Below, in pieces: positions 19,165 through 29,025 of a stretch of 64,000 nucleotides of DNA. Made by a program: the position numbers and the translations under genes. Location of the stretch: positions 124,001 to 188,000 of the forward strand of contig NZ_AWGD01000008.1 of the NCBI RefSeq assembly GCF_000495795.1, given 5' to 3'. The notes under the pieces were generated by a model. The model did not search any database, was not told the origin of the DNA, and saw only the letters and a program-made list of their open reading frames with translations. Within the stretch, counting starts at the first letter, position 1. Each line of letters opens with the position of its first letter. This DNA comes from Asticcacaulis sp. AC460 (GTDB lineage: Bacteria > Pseudomonadota > Alphaproteobacteria > Caulobacterales > Caulobacteraceae).

Positions 19165-20799
19165 ATGACATTGAAGGCCATCTACGGCGCGGCCGCACTT
19201 GCTTTCATCCTGGCCGGCGCTGCCCAGGCCCAGATCGATGTCTCGCCCGTCCCGGTGATCAAGAAGACCAGCGCCTTGCCCAAGGACTGGAACAGGACCG
19301 CCGTCTTCACCGAAATCTTCGTGCGGTCGTACAAGGACAGCGATGGCGACGGTATCGGTGACTTCAAAGGCATGACGTCGCAGCTCGACTATCTGCGCGA
19401 TCTGGGCATTACCGGCATCTGGCTGATGCCGATGAACCCGTCGCAGGACGGCGACCACGGCTATGCCGTCAATGATTATCGCGCGGTCAATCCCGACTAC
19501 GGCACCATGGCCGACTTCCAGGAATTCCTCGACGAGGCCCACAAGCGCGGCATCGGCGTCATCATCGACTTTGTGGTCAACCATTCGGGTAGCGGCAACG
19601 CGTTGTTCGTCGATGCGGCGAAATCGAAGTCCAGTCCGTACCGCGACTGGTACCTATTCGCTGACAGCAATCCCGGCTGGTACGACCAGAGCATGCGCGG
19701 CGTGTCCGGGGCCTATTGGAACGACCCGTGGAAGCCAGCGGACAAGGTCGTGCCGGGCGGGCAGGGGCTTTATTACGGCGTGTTCGATACCTCCATGCCG
19801 GATTTGAATCTGCGCAACCCGAAGGTCGTAACCTATCTGCAGGATTCGATGCGCTTCTGGGCCAATATGGGCGTGGACGGGTTCCGGTTGGATGCGGTGA
19901 CCATGCTGCTGGAAGAGGGCAAGTCGTCCTATTTCAACAATCCCGGTAATCCGGGGATCGTCCGGGCCTTCAAGGATGTCGTCGACCAGTATGATAATCG
20001 ATATTTGATTTGTGAGGTGTCGGAAGGCCGCGAACTGTATCTCGATGTCTGTTCGGCCTTTGCCTATGGCGTGCAGCAACACCTAATTGCCGGGATCAAG
20101 AAGGGCGTGGTGGCGCCGGAGGTTATCAGCTTCCTGCAGGATCCGCGGCGTGACCTGATGCCCCTGGCTTTGCAAAGCCATGACGCCTATGTCGGCGATC
20201 GGCTGACCAACCAGTTCGGGGTCAATGGCGAGGCCAATTATAAGGTCGCTGCGGCGGCTTCAATTTTGGTGTCGGCGACGCCGTTCGGTTATTACGGCGA
20301 AGAGATCGGCATGAGCAACGGCGGGACCTATAATGATCCCGGCATCCGCTCGCCGATGTCGTGGACGGGGGAAAAGCCGGCGGCCGGGTTCTCGGCGTCG
20401 CATCCTTATCGCGATCCGGCGATCAATTTCGCCACCATGAATGTCGACGCCCAGACCGGCGATCCGTCGTCGATCCTGGAGTTCTATCGGGCGGTTTACA
20501 GCGTCCGTAAGGCCCATCCCGTGCTGGCGACGGGGACGTTCAAGCTGTTGTCGAAGGCGGGCGATCCGGTCTTGGCCTTTTCGCGGACCGATGCGAAGGA
20601 AACTGTCGTGGTGGCGATCAATGTGTCGGATACGGCGCAGTCCGTGTCGGTGGATACCGGCGTGAAGAACGGTCGGTTCGGGCAGGCTTTCAAGGCACCG
20701 GACGTGGCTGTGGCGCCGGACGTAAACAGTGATAAGGCCGGCCAGGCGAGGGTCGATCTGACGCCCAAGTCGGTGCAGGTTCTGGTCAAGGGGCGCTAA
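19165..20799 (+). CDS. Secreted GH13 alpha-amylase family enzyme
   Basis: A 544-residue protein with a signal peptide ([23 protein letters not shown]). The GH13 regions are in order: [16 protein letters not shown] with the nucleophile D243; LICEVSEG with the acid/base E284; and QSHDAY with the transition-state stabiliser D340. A beta-sandwich C-domain covers about residues 450-544. The pattern [20 protein letters not shown] is that of alpha-glucosidase, oligo-glucosidase or trehalose synthase-type enzymes rather than classical amylase. It probably splits alpha-glucans in the periplasm. The last 14 bp overlap the convergent next gene. Confidence 0.9.
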   Translation: MTLKAIYGAAALAFILAGAAQAQIDVSPVPVIKKTSALPKDWNRTAVFTEIFVRSYKDSDGDGIGDFKGMTSQLDYLRDLGITGIWLMPMNPSQDGDHGYAVNDYRAVNPDYGTMADFQEFLDEAHKRGIGVIIDFVVNHSGSGNALFVDAAKSKSSPYRDWYLFADSNPGWYDQSMRGVSGAYWNDPWKPADKVVPGGQGLYYGVFDTSMPDLNLRNPKVVTYLQDSMRFWANMGVDGFRLDAVTMLLEEGKSSYFNNPGNPGIVRAFKDVVDQYDNRYLICEVSEGRELYLDVCSAFAYGVQQHLIAGIKKGVVAPEVISFLQDPRRDLMPLALQSHDAYVGDRLTNQFGVNGEANYKVAAAASILVSATPFGYYGEEIGMSNGGTYNDPGIRSPMSWTGEKPAAGFSASHPYRDPAINFATMNVDAQTGDPSSILEFYRAVYSVRKAHPVLATGTFKLLSKAGDPVLAFSRTDAKETVVVAINVSDTAQSVSVDTGVKNGRFGQAFKAPDVAVAPDVNSDKAGQARVDLTPKSVQVLVKGR

Positions 20800-21259
20800 C
20801 GGCGAAATGCGCCATAACCTGGCTTAGCAGGGTCTCGATCCGGTCGCGGTCATGGCTTTCGCTTAGGGTCACGTCGCGCCCCTTTGGCGTGGTCAGCACC
20901 AGGCGGAAGAAGTTGTCTCCATCGCTGTCCTTGGCGGTGTGGATGGCCGGCGGTTCGACATCGCGTGGACGAAAGCGTTCCGCGTCGGTTTTCCACGGCC
21001 AAAATTGGTGCACGGTAATGTCGCCATGTGTAATCGTGGTGTGAACCAGAGGACGTTTGAATAGGTCGGCGCTGCCGGCCGCGCCGAACACCCAGAACAG
21101 CAGCATGATGCCAATTTCGACGGGCTGGGAGAACTGGCCGAAGCCGCCGTCGCGCAGGAAGACCCACGTCATCAGGCAGAGGAAGCTCATCCAGATGGAC
21201 ATGAAAATCCAGCCGACCAGAGGCATCAGGTTTCGGATTTTAACAGGCGCCGCCCTCAT
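20786..21259 (-). CDS. Hypothetical two-helix membrane protein
   Basis: A 157-residue protein with two hydrophobic helices near the N-terminus (GWIFMSIWMSFLCLMTWVF and IGIMLLFWVFGAAGS) and a soluble domain of about 90 residues (TTITHGDITVHQFWPWK onward). It ends in a region that overlaps the GH13 gene by 14 bp. The start is uncertain: ATG 21259 and ATG 21226 are both in frame, and neither has a good ribosome binding site. I recognise no family, though the layout recalls small PH-like membrane proteins. Confidence 0.55.
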   Translation of the reverse strand: MRAAPVKIRNLMPLVGWIFMSIWMSFLCLMTWVFLRDGGFGQFSQPVEIGIMLLFWVFGAAGSADLFKRPLVHTTITHGDITVHQFWPWKTDAERFRPRDVEPPAIHTAKDSDGDNFFRLVLTTPKGRDVTLSESHDRDRIETLLSQVMAHFAVSAP

Positions 21260-21344
21260 GAGGACGGTTGTAGCTGAATTGCGCTACAGGTTTATTAAGG
21301 GGGAGGGGCTTCTGGTTCGGAAACCGCAGGGCGATCGCGCTTAC

Positions 21345-21405
21345 GCAAGATACCCCTCCACCGCTTCGCGGTCCCCCTCCCCACTTCGTGGAGAGGAGGG
21401 CGTTT
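21345..21405. repeat. Extragenic repeat family B, copy 3
   Basis: This copy begins GCAAGATACCCCTCC. Its stems are ACCGC-TTC-GCGGT and CTCCCCAC facing GTGGAGAGGAG. It ends in the shared GGGCGTTTG. It lies in the space between the hypothetical membrane gene and the str operon. Confidence 0.75.
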
Positions 21406-21553
21406 GTGACATCCGACGGGGACTCTCCAGGGGAGAGTATGCCTCCGCGGAGGTTGGCATTTCCGACACGACCCATCCAAGCTGAGAGCAGTCGTCGCTG
21501 GCAAGCCTCGCCTCTCTCAAGAAGCAAACGATCACAGTCGTACGGATTAGCGC

Positions 21554-21582
21554 TTGACGGGGTAAGACCTGTCCTCTATAGC
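21554..21582 (+). promoter_or_regulatory. Sigma70-like promoter of the str operon
   Basis: TTGACG at 21554-21559, a 17-nt spacer and TATAGC at 21577-21582. It is the best promoter-like match in the space before rpsL and leaves a leader of about 190 nt. Confidence 0.65.
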
Positions 21583-21777
21583 CCGCCCATCATTTTCGAG
21601 GCGGCCCTCAAAAGCTCTCCCGATCCATCCTATGCAGGGGCTGTGTCCCCGCCGTAACCTCCATAGCGCAGGTTGCGGCTTTTGTGTTTGTTCGGATTGG
21701 CCTCAGAAACGGTAAAACCGCAACCGAAGCCCCCCGGCCAAACGGCACAGGCTTCCTCCATCAAGGCACGAGATTTA

Positions 21778-22149
21778 ATGCCCACAGTCAACCAGCTTAT
21801 CCGCAAGCCTCGCCAGCCGAAGCCCAAGCGCAACAAGGTGCCGGCCCTGAAGGGTTGCCCCCAGCGCCGCGGCGTTTGCACCCGCGTCTACACCACCACC
21901 CCGAAGAAGCCGAACTCCGCGCTTCGTAAGGTCGCCAAGGTCCGCCTGACCTCCCAGATCGAAGCCGTGTGCTACATCCCGGGTGAAGGCCACAACCTGC
22001 AGGAACACTCCGTTGTCCTGATCCGCGGCGGCCGCGTCAAGGACCTTCCGGGCGTCCGTTACCACATCCTGCGCGGCGTGCTCGATACGCAAGGCGTCAA
22101 GAACCGTAAGCAACGCCGTTCGCACTACGGCGCGAAGCGTCCTAAGTAA
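21778..22149 (+). CDS. rpsL: 30S ribosomal protein S12
   Basis: 123 residues, the usual length. S12 lies at the decoding centre of the small subunit; the conserved loops [16 protein letters not shown] and [13 protein letters not shown], including the residues where streptomycin-resistance changes arise, are intact and wild type in look. The in-frame stretch upstream of 21778 is leader, since S12 begins [12 protein letters not shown]. It is the first gene of the str operon and rpsG follows after 12 nt. Confidence 0.99.
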   Translation: MPTVNQLIRKPRQPKPKRNKVPALKGCPQRRGVCTRVYTTTPKKPNSALRKVAKVRLTSQIEAVCYIPGEGHNLQEHSVVLIRGGRVKDLPGVRYHILRGVLDTQGVKNRKQRRSHYGAKRPK

Positions 22150-22161
22150 GGAGCAGATCAT

Positions 22162-22635
22162 ATGTCACGTCGTCACCGCGCAGAGAAGCGCGACGTCCTG
22201 CCGGACCCCAAGTTCGGTGATCTGGTCGTCACCAAGTTCATGAACTACGTCATGTACGAAGGCAAAAAAGCCGTTGCCGAAAACATCATCTATGGTGCTT
22301 TCGACATCCTGATTGCCAAGAAGAAAGACGCCACCGCGCTGGAAACCTTCCACGCCGCCCTGGACAACGTCTCGCCGTCGATCGAAGTGCGTTCGCGCCG
22401 CGTCGGTGGTGCGACCTACCAGGTCCCCGTCGAAGTCCGTCCCGACCGCCGTCGCGCCCTGGCCATCCGCTGGTTGGTCAACGCCGCCCGCAAGCGTGGC
22501 GAAAACACCATGACCGAAAAGCTGGCCGGCGAACTGCTGGACGCCGCCAACAATCGCGGCACCGCCGTCAAGAAGCGTGAAGACACGCACAAGATGGCCG
22601 AAGCCAACCGCGCTTTCTCGCACTATCGCTGGTAA
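22162..22635 (+). CDS. rpsG: 30S ribosomal protein S7
   Basis: 157 residues, normal for alphaproteobacteria. S7 nucleates assembly of the 30S head and contacts the E-site tRNA; in E. coli it also represses its own operon. The conserved [19 protein letters not shown] start and the [15 protein letters not shown] helix are visible. It follows rpsL by 12 nt with a GGAG site. A GC-rich stem-loop lies in the 132 bp before fusA. Confidence 0.99.
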   Translation: MSRRHRAEKRDVLPDPKFGDLVVTKFMNYVMYEGKKAVAENIIYGAFDILIAKKKDATALETFHAALDNVSPSIEVRSRRVGGATYQVPVEVRPDRRRALAIRWLVNAARKRGENTMTEKLAGELLDAANNRGTAVKKREDTHKMAEANRAFSHYRW

Positions 22636-22695
22636 GAGAAGGCTTGGCGTTGGTCATTCCAACGCTTTTGCAAGCGCGAAAATTTTGCTTTGAGG

Positions 22696-22724
22696 CGCGG
22701 GCGGTTTGAGTTAAACCGCCCGCG
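22696..22724 (+). other. Stem-loop between rpsG and fusA
   Basis: A perfect 12-bp stem (CGCGGGCGGTTT with AAACCGCCCGCG) with a 5-nt loop and no T-run after it. It is probably an RNA processing or stability element, or a weak terminator that sets the rpsG-to-fusA ratio. Confidence 0.55.
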
Positions 22725-22767
22725 ACTTTGCACCTGAAACAAGTTTTTTTATCCTGAGGCTACTCCC

Positions 22768-24846
22768 ATGCCCCGCACACATAAGATCGAAGACTATCGC
22801 AACTTCGGTATCATGGCGCACATCGACGCCGGCAAGACCACGACCACCGAGCGCATCCTGTATTACACGGGTAAGAGCCACAAGATCGGCGAAGTCCACG
22901 ACGGCGCCGCCACCATGGACTGGATGGAGCAGGAGCAGGAACGCGGCATCACCATCACCTCCGCCGCGACCACGACCTTCTGGCTGGGCAAGCGTCTGAA
23001 CATCATCGACACCCCGGGCCACGTCGACTTCACCATCGAAGTCGAGCGTAACCTGCGCGTCCTCGACGGCGCGGTCGCCGTTCTGGACGGCAATGCCGGC
23101 GTCGAGCCCCAGACCGAAACCGTCTGGCGCCAGGCTGACAAGTACAAGGTGCCGCGCATCGTGTTCGTCAACAAGATGGACAAGATCGGCGCCGATTTCG
23201 ACAAGTCGGTCCAGTCGATCCGCGACCGTCTCGGCGCCAAGGCTGTGCCGATCCAGTTCCCGATCGGTTCGGAAAACACCCTGTCGGGCCTGGTCGACCT
23301 GGTTCGCATGAAGGCCGTTGTCTGGGACAACGACGCCCTGGGGGCCAACTATCGTGACGAAGAAATCCCCGCCGATCTGAAGGCCAAGGCCGACGAAGCC
23401 CGTCAGTACCTGATCGACAACGCCGTCGAACTCGACGACGAAGCCATGGAAGCCTATCTCGAAGGCACCGAGCCGTCGGAAGAAGTACTGAAGAAGTGCA
23501 TCCGCAAGGCCGTTCTGAACGCCGCCTTCTATCCGATCCTGTGTGGTTCGGCCTTCAAGAACAAGGGCGTTCAAACCCTGCTTGACGCCGTCGTCGACTA
23601 CCTGCCGTCGCCGTCGGACGTTCCGCCGACCCACGGCATCGACTACAAGACCGAAGCCGACGTGGTCCGCAACGCTTCGGACGATGAACCGCTGGCCATG
23701 CTGGCCTTCAAGATCATGGACGACCCGTTCGTCGGCTCGCTGACCTTCTGCCGTCTGTATTCGGGCAAGCTGGAAACCGGCATGGGCCTGCTGAACACGA
23801 CGCGCGAAAAGAAAGAGCGCGTCGGCCGCATGCTGCTCATGCACTCCAATGACCGTCAGGACATCAAGGAAGCCTATGCCGGCGACATCGTCGCCCTGGC
23901 CGGCCTGAAGGATACCCGCACCGGTGACACCCTGTGCGATCCGATGAAGTCGCCCGTCATCCTGGAACGCATGGAATTCCCGGCCCCGGTTATCGAAATC
24001 GCCGTCGAGCCCAAGTCGAAGGCCGACCAGGAAAAGCTGGGCGTTGCCCTGGCCAAGCTGGCGTCCGAAGATCCGTCCTTCACCGTTTCGACCGACCACG
24101 AGTCGGGCCAGACGATCCTGAAGGGCATGGGCGAACTGCACCTCGACATCAAGATCGACATCCTGAAGCGGACCTATAAGGTCGAAGCCAATATCGGCGC
24201 GCCGCAGGTTGCCTATCGCGAATCGATCACCCGCAAGGCCGACATCGACTACACCCACAAGAAGCAGACCGGCGGTACCGGCCAGTTCGCCCGCATCAAG
24301 GTGACGGTCGAGCCCGGCGAGCCCGGCACCGGCTTCGTGTTCGAATCGGCCATCGTCGGCGGTAACGTCCCCAAGGAATACATCCCGGGCGTTATCAAGG
24401 GCTTTGAAACCTCCAAGGAAAACGGCCTGCTGGCCGGCTTCCCGCTGATCGACTTCAAGGTCACCCTGACCGACGGCGCCTACCATGACGTCGACTCCTC
24501 GGTCCTGGCCTTCGAAATCGCCGCGCGCGCCGCCTTCAAGGAACTGCGCGACAAGGCCGGCCCGCGTCTGCTGGAGCCGATCATGAAGGTCGAAGTTGTG
24601 ACCCCGGAAGAATATCTGGGTTCGGTCATCGGCGACCTGAACGGCCGTCGCGGCATGATCCAGGGTCAGGACATGCGCGGTAACGCCATCGTCGTCGACG
24701 CCTTCGTGCCGCTGGCCAACATGTTCGGTTATGTGAACACCCTGCGCGGTATGTCGCAAGGTCGCGCCCAGTTCTCCATGACCTATGACCACTACGAGCC
24801 CGTGCCGCAGCACGTCGCCGACGAAGTGATCAAGAAGTACGCCTAA
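22768..24846 (+). CDS. fusA: Elongation factor G
   Basis: 692 residues, full length. EF-G drives translocation and, with RRF, ribosome recycling. The GTPase motifs are [13 protein letters not shown] (G1), ITITSAATT (G2), DTPGHVDF (G3) and NKMDK (G4). Domains II to V follow, including the [13 protein letters not shown] and [14 protein letters not shown] segments of domains II/III and IV. It is the third gene of the str operon. Stem-loops lie on both sides of it, which suggests control of stoichiometry by processing or partial termination. Confidence 0.99.
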   Translation: MPRTHKIEDYRNFGIMAHIDAGKTTTTERILYYTGKSHKIGEVHDGAATMDWMEQEQERGITITSAATTTFWLGKRLNIIDTPGHVDFTIEVERNLRVLDGAVAVLDGNAGVEPQTETVWRQADKYKVPRIVFVNKMDKIGADFDKSVQSIRDRLGAKAVPIQFPIGSENTLSGLVDLVRMKAVVWDNDALGANYRDEEIPADLKAKADEARQYLIDNAVELDDEAMEAYLEGTEPSEEVLKKCIRKAVLNAAFYPILCGSAFKNKGVQTLLDAVVDYLPSPSDVPPTHGIDYKTEADVVRNASDDEPLAMLAFKIMDDPFVGSLTFCRLYSGKLETGMGLLNTTREKKERVGRMLLMHSNDRQDIKEAYAGDIVALAGLKDTRTGDTLCDPMKSPVILERMEFPAPVIEIAVEPKSKADQEKLGVALAKLASEDPSFTVSTDHESGQTILKGMGELHLDIKIDILKRTYKVEANIGAPQVAYRESITRKADIDYTHKKQTGGTGQFARIKVTVEPGEPGTGFVFESAIVGGNVPKEYIPGVIKGFETSKENGLLAGFPLIDFKVTLTDGAYHDVDSSVLAFEIAARAAFKELRDKAGPRLLEPIMKVEVVTPEEYLGSVIGDLNGRRGMIQGQDMRGNAIVVDAFVPLANMFGYVNTLRGMSQGRAQFSMTYDHYEPVPQHVADEVIKKYA

Positions 24847-24856
24847 AAACCCTCTT

Positions 24857-24885
24857 GGCCCGTAGCACGGACTGTGCTACGGGCC
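24857..24885 (+). other. Stem-loop between fusA and tuf
   Basis: A perfect 12-bp stem (GGCCCGTAGCAC with GTGCTACGGGCC) with a GGACT loop. It begins 10 nt after the fusA stop and no T-run follows. A role in processing or partial termination is inferred. Confidence 0.55.
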
Positions 24886-24942
24886 GCAACCTTACAAGAT
24901 CAACCCTAGCAATGAAGGCCCGCCACCGGCGGGATTTGTGAA

Positions 24943-26133
24943 ATGGCCAAGGAAAAATTCAACCGTTCGAAGCCCCACTGCAACATCGGCACCATTGGTC
25001 ACGTTGACCATGGCAAGACGACGCTGACTGCCGCGATCACGATGACGCTGGCGAAGTCGGGCGGTGCGACGGCCAAGAAGTACGAAGACATCGACGCGGC
25101 TCCGGAAGAAAAGGCCCGCGGCATCACGATCAACACGGCGCACGTGGAATATGAGACGGCGAACCGTCACTATGCCCACGTCGACTGCCCGGGCCACGCC
25201 GACTATGTGAAGAACATGATCACCGGCGCCGCCCAGATGGACGGCGCGATCCTGGTCGTTTCGGCTGCCGACGGCCCGATGCCGCAAACCCGCGAACACA
25301 TCCTGCTGGCCCGCCAGGTCGGCGTTCCGGCCCTGGTCGTGTTCATGAACAAGGTCGACCTGGTCGACGACGAAGAACTGCTGGAACTGGTCGAAATGGA
25401 AGTCCGCGAGCTTCTGTCGTCCTACCAGTTCCCGGGCGACGATATCCCCATCACCAAGGGCTCGGCCAAGGCCGCGACCGACGGCGTCAACCCGGAGATC
25501 GGTGAAAACCAGATCCTGGCCCTGATGGCCACGGTCGACGACTACATCCCGCAGCCGGAGCGTCCGATCGACCTGCCGTTCCTGATGCCGGTTGAAGACG
25601 TGTTCTCGATCTCGGGCCGCGGCACCGTCGTGACAGGCCGTGTCGAACGCGGCATCGTCAAGGTTGGCGAAGAAGTCGAAATCGTCGGCATCCGTCCGGT
25701 TCAAAAGACGATCTGCACCGGCGTCGAAATGTTCCGCAAGCTGCTGGACCAGGGCCAAGCCGGCGACAACGTCGGTCTGCTGCTGCGCGGCACCAAGCGT
25801 GAAGACGTTGAACGTGGCCAAGTCCTGTGCAAGCCGGGCTCGATCAAGCCGCACAGCAAGTTCGTGGCTGAAGCCTACATCCTGACCAAGGAAGAAGGCG
25901 GCCGTCACACCCCGTTCTTCACCAACTACCGTCCGCAATTCTACTTCCGTACCACGGACGTGACCGGTATCGTCCGTCTGAAGGAAGGCGTGGAAATGAT
26001 CATGCCGGGCGACAACGCCGAACTGGACGTCGAGCTGATCACCCCGATCGCCATGGAAGAGAAGCTGCGCTTCGCTATCCGTGAAGGCGGCCGCACCGTC
26101 GGCGCCGGCGTCGTGTCGAAGATCGTTGAGTAA
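24943..26133 (+). CDS. tuf: Elongation factor Tu
   Basis: 396 residues, the standard length. EF-Tu carries aminoacyl-tRNA to the A site. GTPase motifs are [35 protein letters not shown] and NKVD, and the three domains are complete. Its codon use is more biased than that of neighbouring accessory genes, as expected for a very highly expressed gene. It is the last gene of the str operon; a very strong terminator follows within 140 bp. Many bacteria have a second tuf copy, not seen here. Confidence 0.99.
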   Translation: MAKEKFNRSKPHCNIGTIGHVDHGKTTLTAAITMTLAKSGGATAKKYEDIDAAPEEKARGITINTAHVEYETANRHYAHVDCPGHADYVKNMITGAAQMDGAILVVSAADGPMPQTREHILLARQVGVPALVVFMNKVDLVDDEELLELVEMEVRELLSSYQFPGDDIPITKGSAKAATDGVNPEIGENQILALMATVDDYIPQPERPIDLPFLMPVEDVFSISGRGTVVTGRVERGIVKVGEEVEIVGIRPVQKTICTGVEMFRKLLDQGQAGDNVGLLLRGTKREDVERGQVLCKPGSIKPHSKFVAEAYILTKEEGGRHTPFFTNYRPQFYFRTTDVTGIVRLKEGVEMIMPGDNAELDVELITPIAMEEKLRFAIREGGRTVGAGVVSKIVE

Positions 26134-26142
26134 GGTTTAAGG

Positions 26143-26165
26143 CGAGGGGGCCTCGGGCCCCCTCG
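26143..26165 (+). other. GC palindrome just after tuf
   Basis: CGAGGGGGCC pairs with GGCCCCCTCG over a 3-nt loop. No T-run follows. It resembles the GGGGCC palindromes at 5957-5975 and 26313-26335. Confidence 0.5.
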
Positions 26166-26213
26166 ACCCCCGTTACTCGGCAGTGCCGGTCAGAGATTGA
26201 ACGGCAAACAGAG

Positions 26214-26272
26214 ATACAAACTGAAAACCCCTTGGGCTGAAGAAGCCCAAGGGGTTTTCAGTTTGTATTTTT
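26214..26272. terminator. str operon terminator with 25-bp stem
   Basis: A perfect 25-bp inverted repeat (26214-26238 with 26244-26268) with a GAAGA loop. It contains AAAACCCCTTGGGCT and is followed by T4. It also starts with A-rich sequence, so it could work on both strands. It ends the str operon before the inserted genes. Confidence 0.9.
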
Positions 26273-26312
26273 GCTTCTCGTTGAACTCCGATTGATACTG
26301 TCGAGTTATGGG

Positions 26313-26335
26313 GTCCAGGGGCCTGCGGCCCCTGG
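26313..26335. repeat. GGGGCC palindrome before the MarR gene
   Basis: CCAGGGGCC-TGC-GGCCCCTGG preceded by TGGGGT. It shares its TGGGGTCC-GG core with the nested repeat at 5868-5980. Confidence 0.5.
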
Positions 26336-26377
26336 CCTTATTCCCTTCTTCAACAATCTCGACTAAGTATGCGGACG

Positions 26378-26854
26378 ATGTCCGACGACTATATCTCTTC
26401 CCTGGGCAAGGCCTTTCTGGCGCACCGTTTCAAGCGGTTGTCGGAGACCTTTGTCGACGATATCCAGGCTTTCCTGCAGGCAGCCGGGTTGCGTGCGCCG
26501 GCGCGGGCGTTTTCTACGTTGCGGTTGTTGAGCGATACGCCGGGGCTCAGCGTCACCCAGCTCGCCGATCAGATCAAGCTGTCGCATCCGCTGGTCATCC
26601 ATCTGCTGTCGCAGTTGGAGACCCTGGATCTGGTGCATTTCGACATCGATTATGACGATCGCCGGCGGCGGTTGGTCTATTTGACCGAGGCCGGGCAGGT
26701 GGAGGTGGCGCGCTTGAAAGCGGCTGAGCCGGCGCTCTGCGCGGCCTATGATGGGCTTTCGGCCGAGGTCGGGGCGGATGTTATGGCGGTCGTCGAGCGT
26801 CTGGATGCCGCGCTGGATAAACGGTCGATGGCGGAGCGGTTGAAGACGCCTTGA
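26378..26854 (+). CDS. MarR family transcriptional regulator
   Basis: A 158-residue winged-helix protein. Helix-turn-helix region at about residues 50-75 (PGLSVTQLADQIKLSHPLVIHLLSQLE), wing DYDDRRRRLVYLTEAG. MarR proteins bind DNA as dimers and respond to small aromatic or oxidant ligands. ATG 26378 is taken because MSDDYISSLGKAFLAHRF fits the first helix; ATG 26369 would add three residues. It lies in the interruption between the str and S10 operons, so its target could be itself or the GST gene 170 bp downstream, which is inference. Confidence 0.85.
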   Translation: MSDDYISSLGKAFLAHRFKRLSETFVDDIQAFLQAAGLRAPARAFSTLRLLSDTPGLSVTQLADQIKLSHPLVIHLLSQLETLDLVHFDIDYDDRRRRLVYLTEAGQVEVARLKAAEPALCAAYDGLSAEVGADVMAVVERLDAALDKRSMAERLKTP

Positions 26855-26855
26855 A

Positions 26856-26917
26856 GTAAGATACCCCTCCGCCGGCTTCGCCGGCACCTCCCCACTCCGT
26901 GGAGAGGAGGGAGCTTG
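26856..26917. repeat. Extragenic repeat family B, copy 4
   Basis: This copy begins one base after the MarR stop. Its first stem is GCCGGC-TTC-GCCGGC in place of ACCCC/GGGGT, so the stem is kept with different bases. The second part is CTCCCCACTCCGTGGAGAGGAG. Confidence 0.75.
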
Positions 26918-27021
26918 AAAATTCCGTAATGAGGTTGATTGGCGCTAGGTTTGCAGATCTTGGCGGGATCGGCGGTGGATGAGCCGGTGGTTGTGGGGTA
27001 GCCTGACCTGAGGAGGCGCCT

Positions 27022-27654
27022 ATGATTCTGATCGGTCAGTATGATTCCCCCTTTGTCCGCCGCTGTGGCATCGCCATGATGCTCTACGGCTTCGTCTTCG
27101 AGCACCAGCCGTGGTCGACCTTCGGCGAGGGTGACAAGATCAAGCCGTTCAATCCGCTGCGCCGGGTGCCGACATTGGTGCTCGATGACGGCGGTGTGGT
27201 CATCGACAGCGCCTATATCCTCGACTGGATCGACGAGCAGGTTGGGCCGGATCGGGCTTTGATCCCGGCCGCCGGTGAGGCGCGGCGCAAGGCGCTTTAC
27301 TATATAGCGCTGACGACAGGGTTTTCGGACAAGTGCGTGTCGCTGTTCTACGAGAAGGTGCTGCACAAGCAGACGTCGCACATCTGGCTGAACCGGCTGG
27401 AGACCCAAGTCGACGAAGTCCTGGATGTGCTGGAGAGCCTGCGTGCGGAAGCCACGACGCAGTGGCTGTTCGGTGACTATCTTGGACATGCCGACATTGC
27501 CTTGGGCTGTTCCATACGGCATGCCCGTGAGGCGCATGGTGACGCGATCGACTGGTCGAAGAGGCCGGCCTTGTTGGCCCACAGCGAACGTTGTGAAGCC
27601 CTGCCGATTTTCGAGCATATTTCTCAGCCTTTCATAGGTCCCAGCTCAGATTAA
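27022..27654 (+). CDS. Glutathione S-transferase family protein
   Basis: A 210-residue two-domain GST. Residues 1-75 form the thioredoxin-like domain (MILIGQYDSPFVRRCGIAMM, FNPLRRVPTLVLDDG with the cis-proline, and DSAYILDWID with the glutathione-binding serine). The rest is helical, with DYLGHADIALG near residue 155. It lies in the cytosol and probably conjugates or reduces an electrophile; the substrate is unknown. A consensus AGGAGG site precedes the ATG. A MarR gene lies upstream on the same strand, with a family B repeat between. Confidence 0.9.
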   Translation: MILIGQYDSPFVRRCGIAMMLYGFVFEHQPWSTFGEGDKIKPFNPLRRVPTLVLDDGGVVIDSAYILDWIDEQVGPDRALIPAAGEARRKALYYIALTTGFSDKCVSLFYEKVLHKQTSHIWLNRLETQVDEVLDVLESLRAEATTQWLFGDYLGHADIALGCSIRHAREAHGDAIDWSKRPALLAHSERCEALPIFEHISQPFIGPSSD

Positions 27655-27732
27655 CCACCTCGTTTAGCCCGGCATAAACCGTGCAGTGTTACAAACCTGA
27701 CAAGAACACTGTTTCAATCCGGGGCGCATGAA

Positions 27733-28920
27733 ATGACCGATCGTATCGAGCTCGTTCAGGTCAACCAACTGACGGCAGCTGACGAAGTCCTGTGGAATGG
27801 CTTTGTGGCGGCGCGGTCGGACCTGGTCGGACCGTATTTCGATTTCCGCTATGTCCAGGCGATTGCGCCCGGCGTTCCCAATTCGGGTGTCGCGCGGTTC
27901 TATGAAGGCGACCAGGTCGCCGGCTATTTCGCCTATCAGAAGCGCGGCGATATCCTGTTGCCGATCGGCGCTCCGCTCAGCGACTATCACGCTGTCATCA
28001 GTTCGGCTGATTTTGTTGCCGATTTTGATGAGTTGATGCGTCTGACGCGGACCCGCCGGGTCGAGTTCCAGGGCCTGGTTGGGACGTCGGCCGGCCGTGG
28101 CGCCCATATGGGCCTGACCCGCCGTGTCGCCGATGCGACGCATGGTTTCGATCATTGGTGGGCGACCCAGGATGCCGCGAACCACAAGTTTTTCAAGAAT
28201 GTCTCGCGTTGCCAGCGCAATGTCGAAAAGGATTTCGGCGGGTTTGAGTTCTCGTGGGAGAAGGTGACGCCGGAGCTGATGGACTGGACGATTAACCTGA
28301 AGCGCGACCAGTATCGCCGTTCGGGTATGCATGACGTCTTCGGTTGCCGCTGGACGCGCGAAATGCTGGATCGGTTGGCGGCTTTGGAGACGCCGGATTT
28401 CGGCCTGCGGTGCGGGGTTTTGCGCGACAAGGGGCGTTTGGTCGCCGTCGAGATCAGCCTGGTCCAGGGCGAAGACGTCCACCTGTGGTTCCCGGCCTAT
28501 GATCCGGAATATGGTCGCTATTCGGTGGGTATTCTGCTGACGGTGGCGATTATCAAGAATACCGAGGCCCTGGGTTTGAAGCGGTTCGATTTCGGCACGG
28601 GTGGTGAGGATTACAAGTCGCCGATGACGACGCCGGGTGGCGTCTGTCTGGAAGGCGAGGTCGAGATTCGCCGGTCGCTGCAGAGCCGGGCTCTGGATGC
28701 CGCCGGGGTGTTCCTGCCGAAGGAGCGGTTCGAGAAGGTCAAGATCAGTCTGCGCCGCCGGGTCAAGGTGATCCGGGCGACGGAAATTACCTTGAACGGG
28801 TGGGGCAGGGCTTTGACGGATCTGGGACGTCGGGCTGTGATGCGGACCGGGGTGACCAAGGCCTATGCCGGGGTCTTGAAGAAGACGGCCGCGCTGGGGG
28901 CTGTGACCTTCGTCGGATAG
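27733..28920 (+). CDS. GNAT/FemAB-like acyltransferase
   Basis: A 395-residue protein with the BioF2/Acetyltransf_6 type of double GNAT fold. The core from about residue 155 (HKFFKNVSRCQRNVEKDF, then VAVEISLVQGEDVHLWFPAYDPEY) and FDFGTGGEDYKSPM are the family pattern. Related proteins act in cell-wall cross-bridge or capsule and cellulose assembly; the acceptor here is unknown. No signal peptide is visible. It is on the same strand as the GST gene, 78 bp downstream, and ends in a family B repeat. Confidence 0.75.
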   Translation: MTDRIELVQVNQLTAADEVLWNGFVAARSDLVGPYFDFRYVQAIAPGVPNSGVARFYEGDQVAGYFAYQKRGDILLPIGAPLSDYHAVISSADFVADFDELMRLTRTRRVEFQGLVGTSAGRGAHMGLTRRVADATHGFDHWWATQDAANHKFFKNVSRCQRNVEKDFGGFEFSWEKVTPELMDWTINLKRDQYRRSGMHDVFGCRWTREMLDRLAALETPDFGLRCGVLRDKGRLVAVEISLVQGEDVHLWFPAYDPEYGRYSVGILLTVAIIKNTEALGLKRFDFGTGGEDYKSPMTTPGGVCLEGEVEIRRSLQSRALDAAGVFLPKERFEKVKISLRRRVKVIRATEITLNGWGRALTDLGRRAVMRTGVTKAYAGVLKKTAALGAVTFVG

Positions 28921-28933
28921 GTCGGGCGTATTC

Positions 28934-28995
28934 GTAAGATACCCCTCCACCCCTTCGGGGTCCCCCTCCCCACTTCGTAGGGAGGAGGGCGTTTG
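28934..28995. repeat. Extragenic repeat family B, copy 5
   Basis: This copy is identical over 62 bp to the copy at 12098-12159. It lies between the convergent GNAT/FemAB-like and META genes, a setting like that of copy 2. Confidence 0.8.
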
Positions 28996-29025
28996 CGACT
29001 TCGACCTGCGAGAGCTTGATGCCCC

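Larger units (their letters stand above)
21260..21777. other. Long spacer before the str operon
   Basis: This 518 bp stretch has no gene I can support. It holds a family B repeat (21345-21405), a short palindrome CCTCCGCGGAGG near 21438, the rpsL promoter (21554-21582) and an rpsL leader of roughly 190 nt. The open frames seen through the repeat are not supported. Confidence 0.6.

Noticed and set aside
18994-19584. Long upstream part of the hemerythrin frame
   Set aside because: It covers the promoter and start of the GH13 gene and has no conserved content; the hemerythrin fold starts at MDIFAYIKRDH.
22711-24813. 700-codon minus-strand frame opposite fusA
   Set aside because: It is the antisense shadow of EF-G; codon bias explains its length.
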